NCBI GenBank assembly: GCA_031263015.1 | Contig: JAISGN010000012.1 | Coordinates: 124,001 to 188,000, forward strand | Direction of reading: 5' to 3' | DNA length: 64,000 bases | Source of the DNA: Bacteroidales bacterium | GTDB lineage: Bacteria; Bacteroidota; Bacteroidia; Bacteroidales; P3 | Shown: piece after piece, positions 18,056-28,264 of the stretch | How positions within the stretch are numbered: position 1 is the first letter of the stretch | Layout of the letters: the number at the start of each line of letters is the position of its first letter | Made by a program: the position numbers and the translations under genes | The notes under the pieces: generated by a model | Told to the model about the DNA's origin: nothing | Seen by the model: only the letters and a program-made list of their open reading frames with translations | Database searches by the model: none

Positions 18056-20566
18056 ATGCAATCTGAAAACGAGAAAATACAGCGGGTAAATATAGAAACG
18101 CAGATGAAGCAAGCCTATATTGACTACGCTATGAGTGTAATTGTGTCAAGGGCTTTACCAGATGCGAGAGACGGATTGAAACCTGTGCATAGGCGTATCC
18201 TTTTTGCGATGGGCGAAATGGGAATGACCTATAACACAAAGACAAGAAAGTCCGCCAGAATAGTGGGAGACGTTCTTGGAAAGTACCATCCTCACGGCGA
18301 TAGTTCGGTATATATGGCTATGGTTCGCATGGCGCAATGGTGGTCTATGAGATACACTTTGATAGAGGGACAAGGCAACTTCGGATCAATAGACCAGGAC
18401 CCGCCTGCTGCAATGCGTTATACGGAAGCAAAGATGGCGAAGATTTCAAGTGAGATGCTGGCTGATATAGATAAGGAAACAGTAGATTTTCAGAACAACT
18501 TTGACGACACTCTTAAAGAACCGACTGTTTTACCTACCAGAATACCGCAATTATTGCTCAACGGAACGAATGGTATCGCTGTTGGAATGGCTACAAATAT
18601 GGCTCCGCACAATTTAACGGAAGTAATAAACGGTATCATTGCTTATATTGACAATCCCGAGATTTCTATTGATGAATTGATGCAGTATATAAAAGCTCCA
18701 GATTTTCCTACCGGTGGTATAATATACGGATATGAAGGAGTGAAAGAAGCATATCATACAGGCAGGGGACAAGTCATAATGCGTGCTGATGCTATCATAG
18801 AACCTGATGGAGACCATGAACATATAGTTGTTACATCTGTCCCTTATCAGGTTTGCAAAGCGGAAATGATTAAACGCCAAGCACAATTGGTAGAAGACAA
18901 AAAGATAGAAGGCATATCAAACATTAAGGATGAAAGTAGCAAGGAAGGTATTCGCATTGTCTATAAATTAAAACGCGATGCTATTGCTAATGTTATTCTA
19001 AATAAGTTGTATCAATATTCCGACTTGCAATCGTCATTTTCTATTAATAACATAGCGTTGGTAAATGGCAGACCTCGTTTATTAAACCTCAAAGACCTTA
19101 TCAAATGTTTCGTTGAACACAGACATGAGGTTGTTTTACGCCGCACACGTTATGAATTACGGAAGGCAGAGGAACGAGCACATATATTAGAGGGCTTATT
19201 AAAGGCGTTAGACCACATTGACGAAATAATATCCATCATAAGAGCGTCTCAAACGGTCGCAGAAGCCAAAGCAACGTTGGAAGAACGTTTCGGATTTACG
19301 GCTTTGCAATCGGATTCTATTGTTAATATGAGATTACGTCAGCTTGCAGGATTGGAAAGACAAAAGTTGCAGGATGAATATGACGAATTGATGGCATTTA
19401 TCAATCATTGCAAGGAAATATTGGCAAATGAGAGTGTGTTGTGGCAAGTTGTCAAGGATGAATTGATTGAAATTAGAGATAAATATGGAGATGAGCGTTT
19501 GTCAAGAATAGAATATTCATCTTCCGATTTCAGAATGGAGGATATGATACCTAATGAAGAGGTCGTTATTTCAATATCTCATCTTGGTTATATCAAACGT
19601 ACGCCTCTTTCGGAATATAAAGTGCAGAATAGAGGAGGCGTTGGCTCAAAGGGAGGAAGTGTTCGTGATACCGATTTCATAGAACATATTTACATTGCAT
19701 CCACTCATGATTATTTATTGTTATTTACAGAGCAAGGAAGGTGCTATTGGTTGCGAGTATATGAGATTCCGGAAGGGACAAAGACTTCAAAGGGACGGGC
19801 AATTCAAAACTTGCTAAATCTGGATGCAGACAATAAAGTAAAGGCTTATGTGAATGTGAAGAATCTCAAAGATACTGATTATATAAACAATAATTACATT
19901 ATATTATGTTCAAAGAAGGGTATAATTAAAAAGACGACTCTTGAAGCATATTCAAGACCTCGTGCTAATGGAATTATTGCCGTAACTATTAAAGAAGGGG
20001 ATGAACTTTTGGAAGCAAGGCTTACTAATGGAAATAATGAGATTTTGATGGCAGCACGTAATGGAAAATGTATTCGTTTTAATGAAAACAATGTGCGACC
20101 TATGGGTCGTGGTGCGGCAGGAGTTAAAGCCATTAAACTCAAATCAGATAACGACGAGGTAATCGGAATGATTTGCGTAGAGAATGCTGATAAAAATATT
20201 CTTGTTGTGTCGGAAAAAGGCTACGGAAAGCGGTCTGATATTAATGATTATAGAGAAACAAAACGTGGAGCACAGGGTGTAAAAACGTTAAACATAACAG
20301 ATAAGACAGGAGACTTGATTGCCATAAAGGATGTTACCGATAATAATGATTTGATGATAATGACAAAATCAGGATTGACTATTCGTATGGATGTATCAAA
20401 CCTTAGAATTATGGGACGCAACACTCAGGGCGTGCGATTGATTAATATCAGAGATAAAGATGCCATTGCAGCTGTTGCATGTATAGATAAAGATGAGGAA
20501 AAGACAGATATGGAAGAAGAAAATGTAATACAAAATACAGAAGAAACAATTAATAATAATGAATAA
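18056..20566 (+). CDS. gyrA: DNA gyrase subunit A
   Basis: 836-residue type IIA topoisomerase subunit that breaks and rejoins DNA. Residue numbering runs parallel to E. coli at the active site: catalytic Tyr122 in A-A-M-R-Y-T, and quinolone region H-P-H-G-D-S83-S-V-Y-M87. Ser83 is the susceptible form; Met at 87 replaces the Asp of E. coli, but this site is not acidic in many Bacteroidota. The C-terminal beta-pinwheel follows from about residue 510. Its GyrA box reads [10 protein letters not shown], looser than the canonical Q-R-R-G-G-K-G. That box is what separates gyrase from topoisomerase IV, so the gyrA call rests mostly on length and overall pattern. The following gene's reading frame is close behind (16 nt). 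Confidence 0.93.
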   Translation: MQSENEKIQRVNIETQMKQAYIDYAMSVIVSRALPDARDGLKPVHRRILFAMGEMGMTYNTKTRKSARIVGDVLGKYHPHGDSSVYMAMVRMAQWWSMRYTLIEGQGNFGSIDQDPPAAMRYTEAKMAKISSEMLADIDKETVDFQNNFDDTLKEPTVLPTRIPQLLLNGTNGIAVGMATNMAPHNLTEVINGIIAYIDNPEISIDELMQYIKAPDFPTGGIIYGYEGVKEAYHTGRGQVIMRADAIIEPDGDHEHIVVTSVPYQVCKAEMIKRQAQLVEDKKIEGISNIKDESSKEGIRIVYKLKRDAIANVILNKLYQYSDLQSSFSINNIALVNGRPRLLNLKDLIKCFVEHRHEVVLRRTRYELRKAEERAHILEGLLKALDHIDEIISIIRASQTVAEAKATLEERFGFTALQSDSIVNMRLRQLAGLERQKLQDEYDELMAFINHCKEILANESVLWQVVKDELIEIRDKYGDERLSRIEYSSSDFRMEDMIPNEEVVISISHLGYIKRTPLSEYKVQNRGGVGSKGGSVRDTDFIEHIYIASTHDYLLLFTEQGRCYWLRVYEIPEGTKTSKGRAIQNLLNLDADNKVKAYVNVKNLKDTDYINNNYIILCSKKGIIKKTTLEAYSRPRANGIIAVTIKEGDELLEARLTNGNNEILMAARNGKCIRFNENNVRPMGRGAAGVKAIKLKSDNDEVIGMICVENADKNILVVSEKGYGKRSDINDYRETKRGAQGVKTLNITDKTGDLIAIKDVTDNNDLMIMTKSGLTIRMDVSNLRIMGRNTQGVRLINIRDKDAIAAVACIDKDEEKTDMEEENVIQNTEETINNNE

Positions 20567-20582
20567 CCAAAAAAGTAAAGTG

Positions 20583-21809
20583 ATGAAAAAAATAATTTTA
20601 TTCGTAGTAGTTATGGCTATGACATTTGGAGGTTTTGCCCAAACGATGAACGTACAATCTGCTTTTGCCGACTTCAATGCTAAGCGTTACAGCAAGGCTA
20701 AACAAAACATTGATGCCGCTTGCAAAGATGATAAAACGAAAACAGAGGCTAAAACTTGGTTTTATTCCGGATTAATCTATACAAAACTTTTACAATTAGG
20801 CATTTCAACTGATGAAAAGGACATAAAAATGTTCAAAAAGCAGAAAATAGAAGAGCCGATTGATACCTTAGCAGAACGAGCTAAAGAAGCATTTATCAAA
20901 ACTATTGAAATAGAGAATGCAGAGGGCACAAAAGATTGGATAAAGAGTGCAATGAGTAATTTAGAGTCTGCTGCTATATATTTCTATAATCAATGTGTTA
21001 CTATATTTAAAATTCATGAGTATCAGAATGCAATAACTACGGCTGAAAAAGTTTTAAATATTTGTAAATATTCAAATACGCCGACCATGAAAGATTTGTC
21101 ACTTAAAGCAAAGTATATTATTGCTACATCATATCTTGTTCTCAAAGACAATGATAAAGCAAATGCTATGTACAGAGAACTTGTAAAGGACAAAACTCAG
21201 GCTACTGATGTGTATATCAATCTTTACGATGCCAACCTTGCCGCAAAGGATACAACAAAAGCAATAAACGTTTTGAAGGCAGGAGTAAAGAATATACCGG
21301 ATACTAATGATGGCAATTTCCAACTGCAAGCTAAATTGGCAGGTGTTTATTTGCAAACAGGCAACAAAGAAGAAGGGGACAAGATAGTTAATTCCCTAAA
21401 AGAAAAAACTAATAATAATTTTGAAAAACTTAATATTCTTGCAGCCGAACTAAGTACCACAGGTGGTGAAGCACAGGCTATTGAAATGTTTAATCAATCC
21501 TTGCAAATAAAACCTGACCAGATAGGAGCAAACTTTGGTATAGGTCTAATCCATTTCAACAAGGCTGCCGATTATATCAATCTCGGAAATGATGCTTTTG
21601 AGAAAGGAAACAATGATTTAGGTGCTGAATATGACACAAAGGCAAAAGAAGAATTTAATGCGGCAATTCCAAATTTTAAGGCAGTATTAAAACTTGAACC
21701 AAAGGACTTTAATTCTCTTAAAGCCTTGAGAACAATTTACAGTCGTTTGAATATGCTGGACGATTACAAAGAAGTAGATGCCGTATTCCAAACTTTAATC
21801 AAAAAATAA
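20583..21809 (+). CDS. Exported TPR protein downstream of gyrA
   Basis: 409 residues from ATG 20583. The track-longest start at 20559 overlaps gyrA and adds eight polar residues before the signal peptide M-K-K-I-I-L-F-V-V-V-M-A-M-T-F-G-G-F-A-Q, so I prefer the inner ATG. The body is helical with several degenerate TPR motifs (for example A-M-Y-R-E-L-V-K-D-K-T, A-I-E-M-F-N-Q-S-L-Q-I-K-P-D-Q, and a C-terminal A-I-P-N-F-K-A-V-L-K-L-E-P-K-D). It is probably periplasmic and involved in protein binding. The 16-nt gap from gyrA suggests cotranscription. It is not closely related to the TPR cluster at 10.9-15.9 kb, and its role is unknown. Confidence 0.75.
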   Translation: MKKIILFVVVMAMTFGGFAQTMNVQSAFADFNAKRYSKAKQNIDAACKDDKTKTEAKTWFYSGLIYTKLLQLGISTDEKDIKMFKKQKIEEPIDTLAERAKEAFIKTIEIENAEGTKDWIKSAMSNLESAAIYFYNQCVTIFKIHEYQNAITTAEKVLNICKYSNTPTMKDLSLKAKYIIATSYLVLKDNDKANAMYRELVKDKTQATDVYINLYDANLAAKDTTKAINVLKAGVKNIPDTNDGNFQLQAKLAGVYLQTGNKEEGDKIVNSLKEKTNNNFEKLNILAAELSTTGGEAQAIEMFNQSLQIKPDQIGANFGIGLIHFNKAADYINLGNDAFEKGNNDLGAEYDTKAKEEFNAAIPNFKAVLKLEPKDFNSLKALRTIYSRLNMLDDYKEVDAVFQTLIKK

Positions 21810-22036
21810 GTCGTTTTTAATTTATTGATATTTATATTGTAGATAGGGTTTAACGTAATGTTGAATCCTATTCTTTTTATATGATTACTTTACATAATAT
21901 CAATTATACCGAATTTGATATTATTCCCACAATTGCTCATAATATAACCTCAATCCGTGCTTTTATTTTCATATCTCTTTTATTGATAACAACGAAAGCG
22001 TATTTAGTGCGAATAATGTGCGATAAAAACAAAATG

Positions 22037-22068
22037 AAAGGCTGTTTTAGAAAAATGAAACAGCCTTT
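22037..22068. repeat. 32-nt hairpin repeat, copy 2
   Basis: AAAGGCTGTTT (22037-22047), 10-nt loop, AAACAGCCTTT (22058-22068); perfect 11-bp arms. Confidence 0.85.
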
Positions 22069-22105
22069 GGCTCGCACGAAACAACCTTAAATTAAAAAAA
22101 AATCG

Positions 22106-22113
22106 TATCTTTG
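22106..22113 (+). promoter_or_regulatory. -7 element TATCTTTG for ispE
   Basis: TATCTTTG 33 nt before the ispE ATG. Confidence 0.65.
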
Positions 22114-22146
22114 CTGCTGCTAACGAATTAAAAAAGTTGCCAAAGG

Positions 22147-22974
22147 ATGATTTATTTTCCGAATGCCAAGATAAATATTGGCTTAAACATCATTAAAAAG
22201 CGTCAAGACGGATACCATGACATTAAAAGTTTGTTGTATCCTATTCCTTTATGTGATGCGTTGGAAATACGCCCTAATCAACTAAATAGAACAAAATTTG
22301 TGCAGACCGGTTTGCCGATTTCTACCGATAATATTGAGGAAAATCTGGTTATGAAGGCATATCGGTTATTGCAAAACAACTTTAAATTACCTTTTCTTGA
22401 TATCCATCTTCATAAAGTCATTCCTTCGCAAGCCGGATTGGGCGGCGGCAGTTCCGATGCTGCGTTTGCTCTTATGCTAATCAATCGTGTTTGTGAATTG
22501 GGCTTATCGCAAGAGGATTTGGCAAGGTATGCGCTAATGCTTGGCAGTGATTGTCCGTTTTTTATGCAAAATAAGCCTATGGAAGTTAGCGGTCGCGGCG
22601 AAATAATGAAGGATGCGGCTATGGATTTGAGTGGTTATTGGCTTACTTTAATTAAAACACAGGAAGGAATCAGTACAAAAGAAGCATACGACAATGTTGT
22701 GCCGAAAGATAATCAAATATCATACTCATCTTTTACTTCAATTGACAATTTTAAAGACCATATATTCAATGATTTTGAGCCTTATGTTTTTGCAAAAATA
22801 CCTTTGCTTTCCCAATTGAAGCAAATGCTTTATGAAAAGGGTGCTTTGTATGTTTCTTTGACAGGTAGCGGCTCGTGTATGTATGCTTTGAGCAAAATGA
22901 AACTTGATGTCAGCAGTATTAAAGGTGATTCCGATATGTTTTTACGGCAAACCAAAATGACGAAAATAGATTAG
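22147..22974 (+). CDS. ispE: 4-diphosphocytidyl-2-C-methyl-D-erythritol kinase
   Basis: GHMP-family kinase that phosphorylates CDP-ME in the non-mevalonate isoprenoid pathway. 275 residues, normal length. The N-terminus has F-P-N-A-K-I-N-I-G-L with the substrate Lys and Asn. The ATP-binding glycine loop is P-S-Q-A-G-L-G-G-G-S-S-D-A-A, including the catalytic Asp region at L-G-S-D-C-P-F-F, and the C-terminal GHMP motif is L-T-G-S-G-S-C-M-Y-A-L. It has its own promoter and is followed 37 nt later by pepD. Confidence 0.95.
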   Translation: MIYFPNAKINIGLNIIKKRQDGYHDIKSLLYPIPLCDALEIRPNQLNRTKFVQTGLPISTDNIEENLVMKAYRLLQNNFKLPFLDIHLHKVIPSQAGLGGGSSDAAFALMLINRVCELGLSQEDLARYALMLGSDCPFFMQNKPMEVSGRGEIMKDAAMDLSGYWLTLIKTQEGISTKEAYDNVVPKDNQISYSSFTSIDNFKDHIFNDFEPYVFAKIPLLSQLKQMLYEKGALYVSLTGSGSCMYALSKMKLDVSSIKGDSDMFLRQTKMTKID

Positions 22975-23011
22975 AAATAAAGTATTTATTATTATAAAAA
23001 ATTAAATTAGT

Positions 23012-24466
23012 ATGAGTGAAATAAGTAATTTGAATCCGAAGTTGGTGTGGCAGCATTTCGATAAAATATGCGCTATCCCCCACCCTTCCAAACACGAAAG
23101 TGCGTTGCGCGATGCCTTAATAGAATTTGCAAAAGAGCAAAAATTAGAGCATTTTGTTGATACGACAGGCAATTTGATTATTAAGAAACCGGCAACAAAA
23201 GGTATGGAAAATCGTAAAGGTGTTATCCTTCAAGCCCATTTGGATATGGTGCCGCAGAAGAATAATGACACCAAACACGATTTTGAAAAAGACCCGATTT
23301 TGCCTTACATTGACGGCGAATGGATAAGGGCTAAAGGAACGACTCTTGGTGCCGACAATGGTATAGGTGTATCGGCGGCGTTGGCAGTTTTAGAGGATAA
23401 TTCTATTGTTCATCCTGACATAGAGGTGCTTTTTACTATTGACGAGGAAACAGGTATGACCGGCGCCTTCGGCTTAAAGGCAGATGTCTTAAAAGGAGAC
23501 ATATTAATGAATCTTGACAGCGAAACCGAAGGAGAACTTTATGTTGGCTGTGCAGGCGGTATTGATGCTTCTATTAAGTTGGATTATTCTATTGAAGCCG
23601 TGAAAAGCACTTACAAAACCTTCAATGTATGTGTCAAAGGTTTGAAAGGCGGTCATAGCGGTATGGATATAATTCTCCAACGTGGCAATGCAAATAAGAT
23701 TTTGTTCCGTTTGCTCAATTCATTGTTAGAGTTGAATATTTTGATTTGCGATATCAACGGCGGTTCTTTAAGAAATGCTATTCCGAGAGAGGCGATGGCT
23801 ACAATCGCTATTGCAGGCGTTAATGTATCTAAGGCTCGCACTATGATTGATGAGGAATGGGCAAAAATAGCAAATGAATTGGCTGCAGTAGAACCTGATT
23901 TTAAGATTACCTTTGAGCCTTGCGAGCAAGCAAAAACAGCTATCAGCAGAGCGAAACTTCTTAAACTCATTCGCTTGGTTTATGGTTTGCCTAACGGAGT
24001 TTATCGTATGAGCGATTCTATGCCTAATCTTGTTGAAACATCAAGCAATCTCGCTATTGTAAAGACGGAAGAACAAACTGCAACCATATCTTGTTTGTTG
24101 CGTTCTTCGGTTGATAGTTCCAAAGAGGACTTAGTTAATATGATGACGGCAATTGCATTAAATGCTAATGCGGAAGCCGAATTTACAGGAGGCTATCCGG
24201 GCTGGAAACCTAATATGAACTCCCCTATTTTGGGCTTAATGAGCAAGACTTATAAGGATTTATTCAATAAAGAGCCGAAAGTAATGGCTATACACGCAGG
24301 ATTAGAATGCGGATTGCTCGGAGGAGTATATCCTAATTGGGATATGATTTCATTCGGACCAACGATTCAAAATCCACATTCACCTGACGAAAGAGTGAAT
24401 ATTAAATCCGTTGATTTGTTCTGGCAATTCCTTACGGAAACACTTAAAAACATTCCTGTAAAATAA
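23012..24466 (+). CDS. pepD: Aminoacyl-histidine dipeptidase (cytosolic non-specific dipeptidase, M20C)
   Basis: 484-residue M20-family di-zinc dipeptidase that cleaves Xaa-His and other dipeptides. Metal ligands and catalytic residues are in place: Q-A-H-L-D-M-V (His and Asp), T-L-G-A-D-N-G-I-G (bridging Asp), I-D-E-E-T-G-M-T-G (Glu base and Glu ligand), N-L-D-S-E (Asp) and, near the C-terminus, I-H-A-G-L-E-C-G with the last His. The lid/dimerisation domain lies in between. In this organism it fits with peptide and amino-acid use. It is close to the next gene (11 nt). Confidence 0.93.
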   Translation: MSEISNLNPKLVWQHFDKICAIPHPSKHESALRDALIEFAKEQKLEHFVDTTGNLIIKKPATKGMENRKGVILQAHLDMVPQKNNDTKHDFEKDPILPYIDGEWIRAKGTTLGADNGIGVSAALAVLEDNSIVHPDIEVLFTIDEETGMTGAFGLKADVLKGDILMNLDSETEGELYVGCAGGIDASIKLDYSIEAVKSTYKTFNVCVKGLKGGHSGMDIILQRGNANKILFRLLNSLLELNILICDINGGSLRNAIPREAMATIAIAGVNVSKARTMIDEEWAKIANELAAVEPDFKITFEPCEQAKTAISRAKLLKLIRLVYGLPNGVYRMSDSMPNLVETSSNLAIVKTEEQTATISCLLRSSVDSSKEDLVNMMTAIALNANAEAEFTGGYPGWKPNMNSPILGLMSKTYKDLFNKEPKVMAIHAGLECGLLGGVYPNWDMISFGPTIQNPHSPDERVNIKSVDLFWQFLTETLKNIPVK

Positions 24467-24477
24467 AGTTTTAATAA

Positions 24478-27246
24478 ATGATAGCATCATTTGCTATAAA
24501 TAAAAGCAAAGACCCTTTGGTTAAAATACGCCGAAGGGTCTTGTTATTTATGTTTTCATTGATACCAATCTTTGTTTCGGCTCAATATTATCAAACAGGC
24601 GTTGATGATAACAAGATAAGATGGCGACAGATTCAAACATCAGATTTTCATATTGTCTTTCCCGATTTTTATGAAGTAAAAGCACAGGAATTGGCTCGTG
24701 TTCTGCAAACAACATACGGCAAAACAGGTTTATCTCTCAATGTTTCCGAAATTCCTAATGTGCCTTTTTTGCTTCATCCTCTTAGTGTAGAATCCAATGG
24801 TCTTGTTGTATGGGCGCCGAAAAGGACGGAATTATGGACAATGGAGCCTCACGATTCTTATTCCTTCCCTTGGCTGTGGCAATTGGCTATTCACGAGGGA
24901 CGACATACTGCTCAAATGAAGGCATTGTATCAAAAAGGAGGCGGAAAACTGCTTTACTCAATTTTTGGTGAGCATATAGTCGGGGCATTACTCGCAATAT
25001 ATGTACCATATTGGTTTTTAGAGGGAGATGCTGTTGTTTCGGAGACAGCCTTAGCTCCTTACGGCAGAGGCGATTCTCCTTTGTTTGATTTTGAATTTAA
25101 AGCTATGGCTCTGGATAAAGGCAAGATGGGTTTTGATAAGGCAAAAATGGGGTCTATGCAAGATTTTGTTCCCAACAGATATAACTTGGGTTATCATCTT
25201 GTTAGTTTTGCAAGAGAGAAATATGGTAAGAATATATGGGGAAGTGTTTTGAATGAAATATCTTCAAACTTTTGGAAACTTAAATTTTGGGGTGAGACAG
25301 ATAGAAAGGGCTTTAAAATCAGCAGTGAGAAGCTTTATGATGAGCTAATGGACTCTTTGCTGAATAATTGGAAACATGAGGACAGCCTTTATATGAAAGA
25401 CACCGAGCAAACAAGACAACAAATCCGCAAAATAGGCAAATCACAAACCTCATTCGCTAATTACTATTCGCCTCGCTTTATTTCACAGGACAGCGTTCTT
25501 GCATTGCGGAAATCATACGACCGAATACCGCAATTAGTCCTGATAACAGACTCGTGCGAGCAAACCTTAACTCCCCTACCCTTTATTCTGAACAATCATT
25601 TTGAGTATTCAAACGGAAAGATTGTGTTTTCGCAATATTATCCTCACAAAAGATGGCAGCATACCTCCTTTTCGGATATTGCAGAGTATGATTTAAAACA
25701 GCATAACTTCAAACGATTAACTCATAATCAACGTTTATTTTTACCTTACTTTGATTCGGCAGCCTCAAACGGCGTTACGGCAATAGAAAACGACACTTTG
25801 GGCAACATAAGTCTTACTTCCTCCGGTTATTTCATCAAAACATTCCCACAAGGCAAGGCAATAATACATCAAAACAAAGACTTGCAGCAATTAATCACTA
25901 ATCCGACTTATTCTGACATCATAAAAATGAGGCAAATCGGCAAAAGAATTTTTTATATTGAGCAAATAGGCAATACATATCAACTTTTCAGTTTCCCGAT
26001 TGCTAATCCCGATGAAATTTCCTGCCATACCAATGTGAGATTTGGGGCTTTTGATTTTGACGTACTTGATTCCCTGCTCGTAATAAGCGATTATACGGCA
26101 GAGGGTTGTCGTATTAAAACAATGCCTCTTCAAACCATTGAACCAAAATCTTACAAGATGAAATCCGTTTGCAATGCGGATAAATTAAGAGCGGAAGAAG
26201 GTTTCGTTTTATCAGAGAAGAATGTGATTGATACCACATTTCAAAGCACCGAATACAAGAAATCTTCTCATCTTTTCAACTTTCATTCTCTTGCACCCTT
26301 CGCCTTATCAATGGAAAGTCAAACATTGGATTGGGGAATCAGCGGTATGTCGCAAAACTTACTTGGTACTTCGCTCTTGGAATTAGGTTACAAATATTTG
26401 TGGTCAGAGAATCGCGATGATTTTTTCATTGATTATTATTACAAGGGCTTATACCCTATAATTAATGTCAAGTTTGATTTTCTTCAAACCTCGTTTTGGA
26501 AATCTGAAATCAGAGATTATCAACATCAAAACGAAGTTTCGTCAATCGTAAATGCCCAATTGCCTTTATCGTGGTATGGTTTCATTTCGGCACAATCGCT
26601 TAATATCGGTGCCAGTATTGGTTATCGCAACGTCAATTGGCATTCTGATTTCGGCATAATTGGTTTCAATGTTATGTATCAGGCAATAAAACCAATGGCA
26701 CAAAACGATATCGTGCCGCAATTAGGTGAAAAAATAAGCATTTCAACTTTGACAACAACAGGGTATTCTCGTAATGGAATAATAGCAGCAACATCCACAA
26801 CATATCTGCCTTCCGTTTGGAATAATCACGCATTTCAATTCACTGCTTCCTGGCAATATCGCAAGAGTCCTTTGTATTATTTCTCCGATTTGGTGAATGT
26901 AACGCGCGGATATGAGCAAGCATTAAATCATTATCTCATTTCGCCGCAATCTTCCTTCTTCGGAGTTCTTTCTCAATATGTTCTGCCGCTTTGGTATCCC
27001 GATTTAGCCGTATGGAAGTTGGTTTATATAAAACGAATTGCGGCAAAACCATTTTATGACTTCGGTTTCTCAAGCCATAACTTCAATTTATCGCCATCAA
27101 ACTTTGTTTCATCTGTCGGAAGTGATATTTTGTTCAACGCAAACTTCCTAAGACTTGAAACAACATTTGAAATCGGTGTGCGTATCGGCTATATGATAGA
27201 AGAGAAATCTCTTTTCGCCAAACTTTTACTAAATCTCAATATTTAG
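24478..27246 (+). CDS. Putative surface metallopeptidase with C-terminal beta-barrel-like region
   Basis: 922 residues. A signal peptide follows a basic start (K-I-R-R-R-V-L-L-F-M-F-S-L-I-P-I-F-V-S-A-Q). Residues about 35-250 look like a gluzincin zinc peptidase: H139-E-G-R-H143 and, 39 residues on, E182 in F-L-E-G-D-A-V-V-S-E. The middle (about 330-560) has the repeating aromatic/Asp pattern of a beta-propeller. The last ~330 residues are rich in alternating aromatic strands and end in a short hydrophobic strand, as in outer-membrane barrels. I know similar uncharacterised proteins in Bacteroidota but no assigned function. The cleavage activity and outer-membrane location are inferences. It is probably cotranscribed with pepD (11-nt gap). 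Confidence 0.65.
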   Translation: MIASFAINKSKDPLVKIRRRVLLFMFSLIPIFVSAQYYQTGVDDNKIRWRQIQTSDFHIVFPDFYEVKAQELARVLQTTYGKTGLSLNVSEIPNVPFLLHPLSVESNGLVVWAPKRTELWTMEPHDSYSFPWLWQLAIHEGRHTAQMKALYQKGGGKLLYSIFGEHIVGALLAIYVPYWFLEGDAVVSETALAPYGRGDSPLFDFEFKAMALDKGKMGFDKAKMGSMQDFVPNRYNLGYHLVSFAREKYGKNIWGSVLNEISSNFWKLKFWGETDRKGFKISSEKLYDELMDSLLNNWKHEDSLYMKDTEQTRQQIRKIGKSQTSFANYYSPRFISQDSVLALRKSYDRIPQLVLITDSCEQTLTPLPFILNNHFEYSNGKIVFSQYYPHKRWQHTSFSDIAEYDLKQHNFKRLTHNQRLFLPYFDSAASNGVTAIENDTLGNISLTSSGYFIKTFPQGKAIIHQNKDLQQLITNPTYSDIIKMRQIGKRIFYIEQIGNTYQLFSFPIANPDEISCHTNVRFGAFDFDVLDSLLVISDYTAEGCRIKTMPLQTIEPKSYKMKSVCNADKLRAEEGFVLSEKNVIDTTFQSTEYKKSSHLFNFHSLAPFALSMESQTLDWGISGMSQNLLGTSLLELGYKYLWSENRDDFFIDYYYKGLYPIINVKFDFLQTSFWKSEIRDYQHQNEVSSIVNAQLPLSWYGFISAQSLNIGASIGYRNVNWHSDFGIIGFNVMYQAIKPMAQNDIVPQLGEKISISTLTTTGYSRNGIIAATSTTYLPSVWNNHAFQFTASWQYRKSPLYYFSDLVNVTRGYEQALNHYLISPQSSFFGVLSQYVLPLWYPDLAVWKLVYIKRIAAKPFYDFGFSSHNFNLSPSNFVSSVGSDILFNANFLRLETTFEIGVRIGYMIEEKSLFAKLLLNLNI

Positions 27247-27324
27247 AAACATCGTTTGATATTAGTAGAAGCAATCTTTCGTATCATATTTTGACGTTAG
27301 ATTTGAGAAATATTTTATAAAAAC

Positions 27325-27354
27325 TTGTTTATTCAAATAAAAAGAATACCTTTG
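27325..27354 (+). promoter_or_regulatory. Promoter TTG-N19-TACCTTTG
   Basis: TTG at 27325-27327 and TACCTTTG at 27347-27354, about 78 nt before the RRM gene. The long leader fits with cold- or autoregulated RRM genes, but no structure was proved. Confidence 0.65.
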
Positions 27355-27431
27355 CATAAGTTTTGAGCCGACATTACTTTAAAATAACATAGTGAAATAG
27401 GCTCTGTATTTATTTTTTTAACACATTTTTT

Positions 27432-27755
27432 ATGAACATTTTTGTTTCAAACTTAAACTACGCAACAACAGATGATGGTTTAAGACGTGCATTTGAAGAA
27501 TGCGGTGAAGTTTCTTCAGCAAAGGTTATCACAGACAAATTTACAGGTCGCTCACGCGGATTTGGCTTTGTTGAAATGAGTGATGACGATGGTCAAAAGG
27601 CAATAGACACCTTAAACGGAACGTCTCTTGACGACAAAATTATTAACGTTGCTGTCTCTCAACCAAGAGAGAGAAGCAATAACCGTTCTTTTAACAATAG
27701 AGAAAATTACGGTAACAGAAATGATAGAAACTATCGCAACAACGATAGATACTAA
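27432..27755 (+). CDS. RRM-domain RNA-binding protein
   Basis: 107 residues. One RNA recognition motif fills residues 1-80: RNP2 is I-F-V-S-N-L, RNP1 is R-S-R-G-F-G-F-V-E-M with the RNA-stacking aromatics. The tail is rich in Arg/Asn/Tyr (R-N-D-R-N-Y-R-N-N-D-R-Y), which may add RNA affinity. Small single-RRM proteins of this type are common in Bacteroidota and can act as global RNA regulators. Its targets here are unknown. It has a full promoter and a strong terminator of its own, so it is a single-gene unit next to rnpB. Confidence 0.93.
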   Translation: MNIFVSNLNYATTDDGLRRAFEECGEVSSAKVITDKFTGRSRGFGFVEMSDDDGQKAIDTLNGTSLDDKIINVAVSQPRERSNNRSFNNRENYGNRNDRNYRNNDRY

Positions 27756-27775
27756 AACCTTCTTAATAATTTTTC

Positions 27776-27816
27776 AAGCCCAAACATATAACTATTGTTT
27801 GGGCTTTATTTTTTTG
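27776..27816 (+). terminator. Rho-independent terminator after the RRM gene
   Basis: Perfect 11-bp stem (AAGCCCAAACA at 27776-27786, TGTTTGGGCTT at 27796-27806), 9-nt loop, then TTATTTTTTT. Confidence 0.95.
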
Positions 27817-27858
27817 AGTCGTTTATGTTATCGGCTTATAATATCTCTAACTTTATTG

Positions 27859-27866
27859 TATCTTTG
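27859..27866 (+). promoter_or_regulatory. -7 element TATCTTTG for rnpB
   Basis: TATCTTTG 21 nt before the first paired base of rnpB. Confidence 0.65.
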
Positions 27867-27887
27867 CAAACATATTTTTATGTTTTA

Positions 27888-28252
27888 GGGTGTCGGAGTT
27901 CTATCGCTTCATTGTTTTTGCATTTAAGAGGAAAGTCCGGGCAACAAAGAGCATCATACTACCTAACAGGTAGGCAGAGTCATAAAGGCTTTGACAGCAA
28001 GTGCCACAGAAAACAACCGCCGATGTTTTAAGCAGGTAAGGGTGAAAACGTGAGGTAAGAGCTCACGAATCAGGTTAGTGATAATCCGATTGGGTAAACC
28101 TTATGAGTTGAAAGACCAAATATATCGGAATTAAGGACTGCTCGTCCGCTTCGAGGGGTAGGTCGTTAGAGATTTGTTGTGAAGCAAATTTTAGATTAAT
28201 GATAGAAAGCGAATATAAAATCGTTACAGAACCCGGCTTATAACCGACACCC
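27888..28252 (+). ncRNA. rnpB: RNase P RNA (class A)
   Basis: Catalytic RNA that trims the 5' ends of tRNA precursors. The ends pair perfectly (GGGTGTCGG at 27888-27896, CCGACACCC at 28244-28252, helix P1). The conserved 5' core GAGGAAAGTCCGGGC lies near 27930, and the 3' core ACAGAACCCGGCTTA at about 28226-28240 completes P4. Length is about 365 nt. A TATCTTTG promoter is upstream and a T-run follows the 3' end. Confidence 0.96.
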
Positions 28253-28264
28253 GTTTTTTATAAG

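Larger units (their letters stand above)
21810..22146. other. Gene-free stretch with a hairpin repeat
   Basis: No gene. It holds a GTGCGAATAATGTGCG remnant near 22009, the 32-nt hairpin repeat at 22037-22068, and the ispE promoter. Confidence 0.6.

Noticed and set aside
18311..18330. GyrA Met87 as a quinolone-resistance change.
   Set aside because: Ser83 is intact, and position 87 is not acidic in many Bacteroidota, so resistance cannot be inferred.
23012..24466. Peptidase T or carboxypeptidase for the M20 protein.
   Set aside because: The motif order and 484-residue length with an inserted lid match the M20C PepD type.
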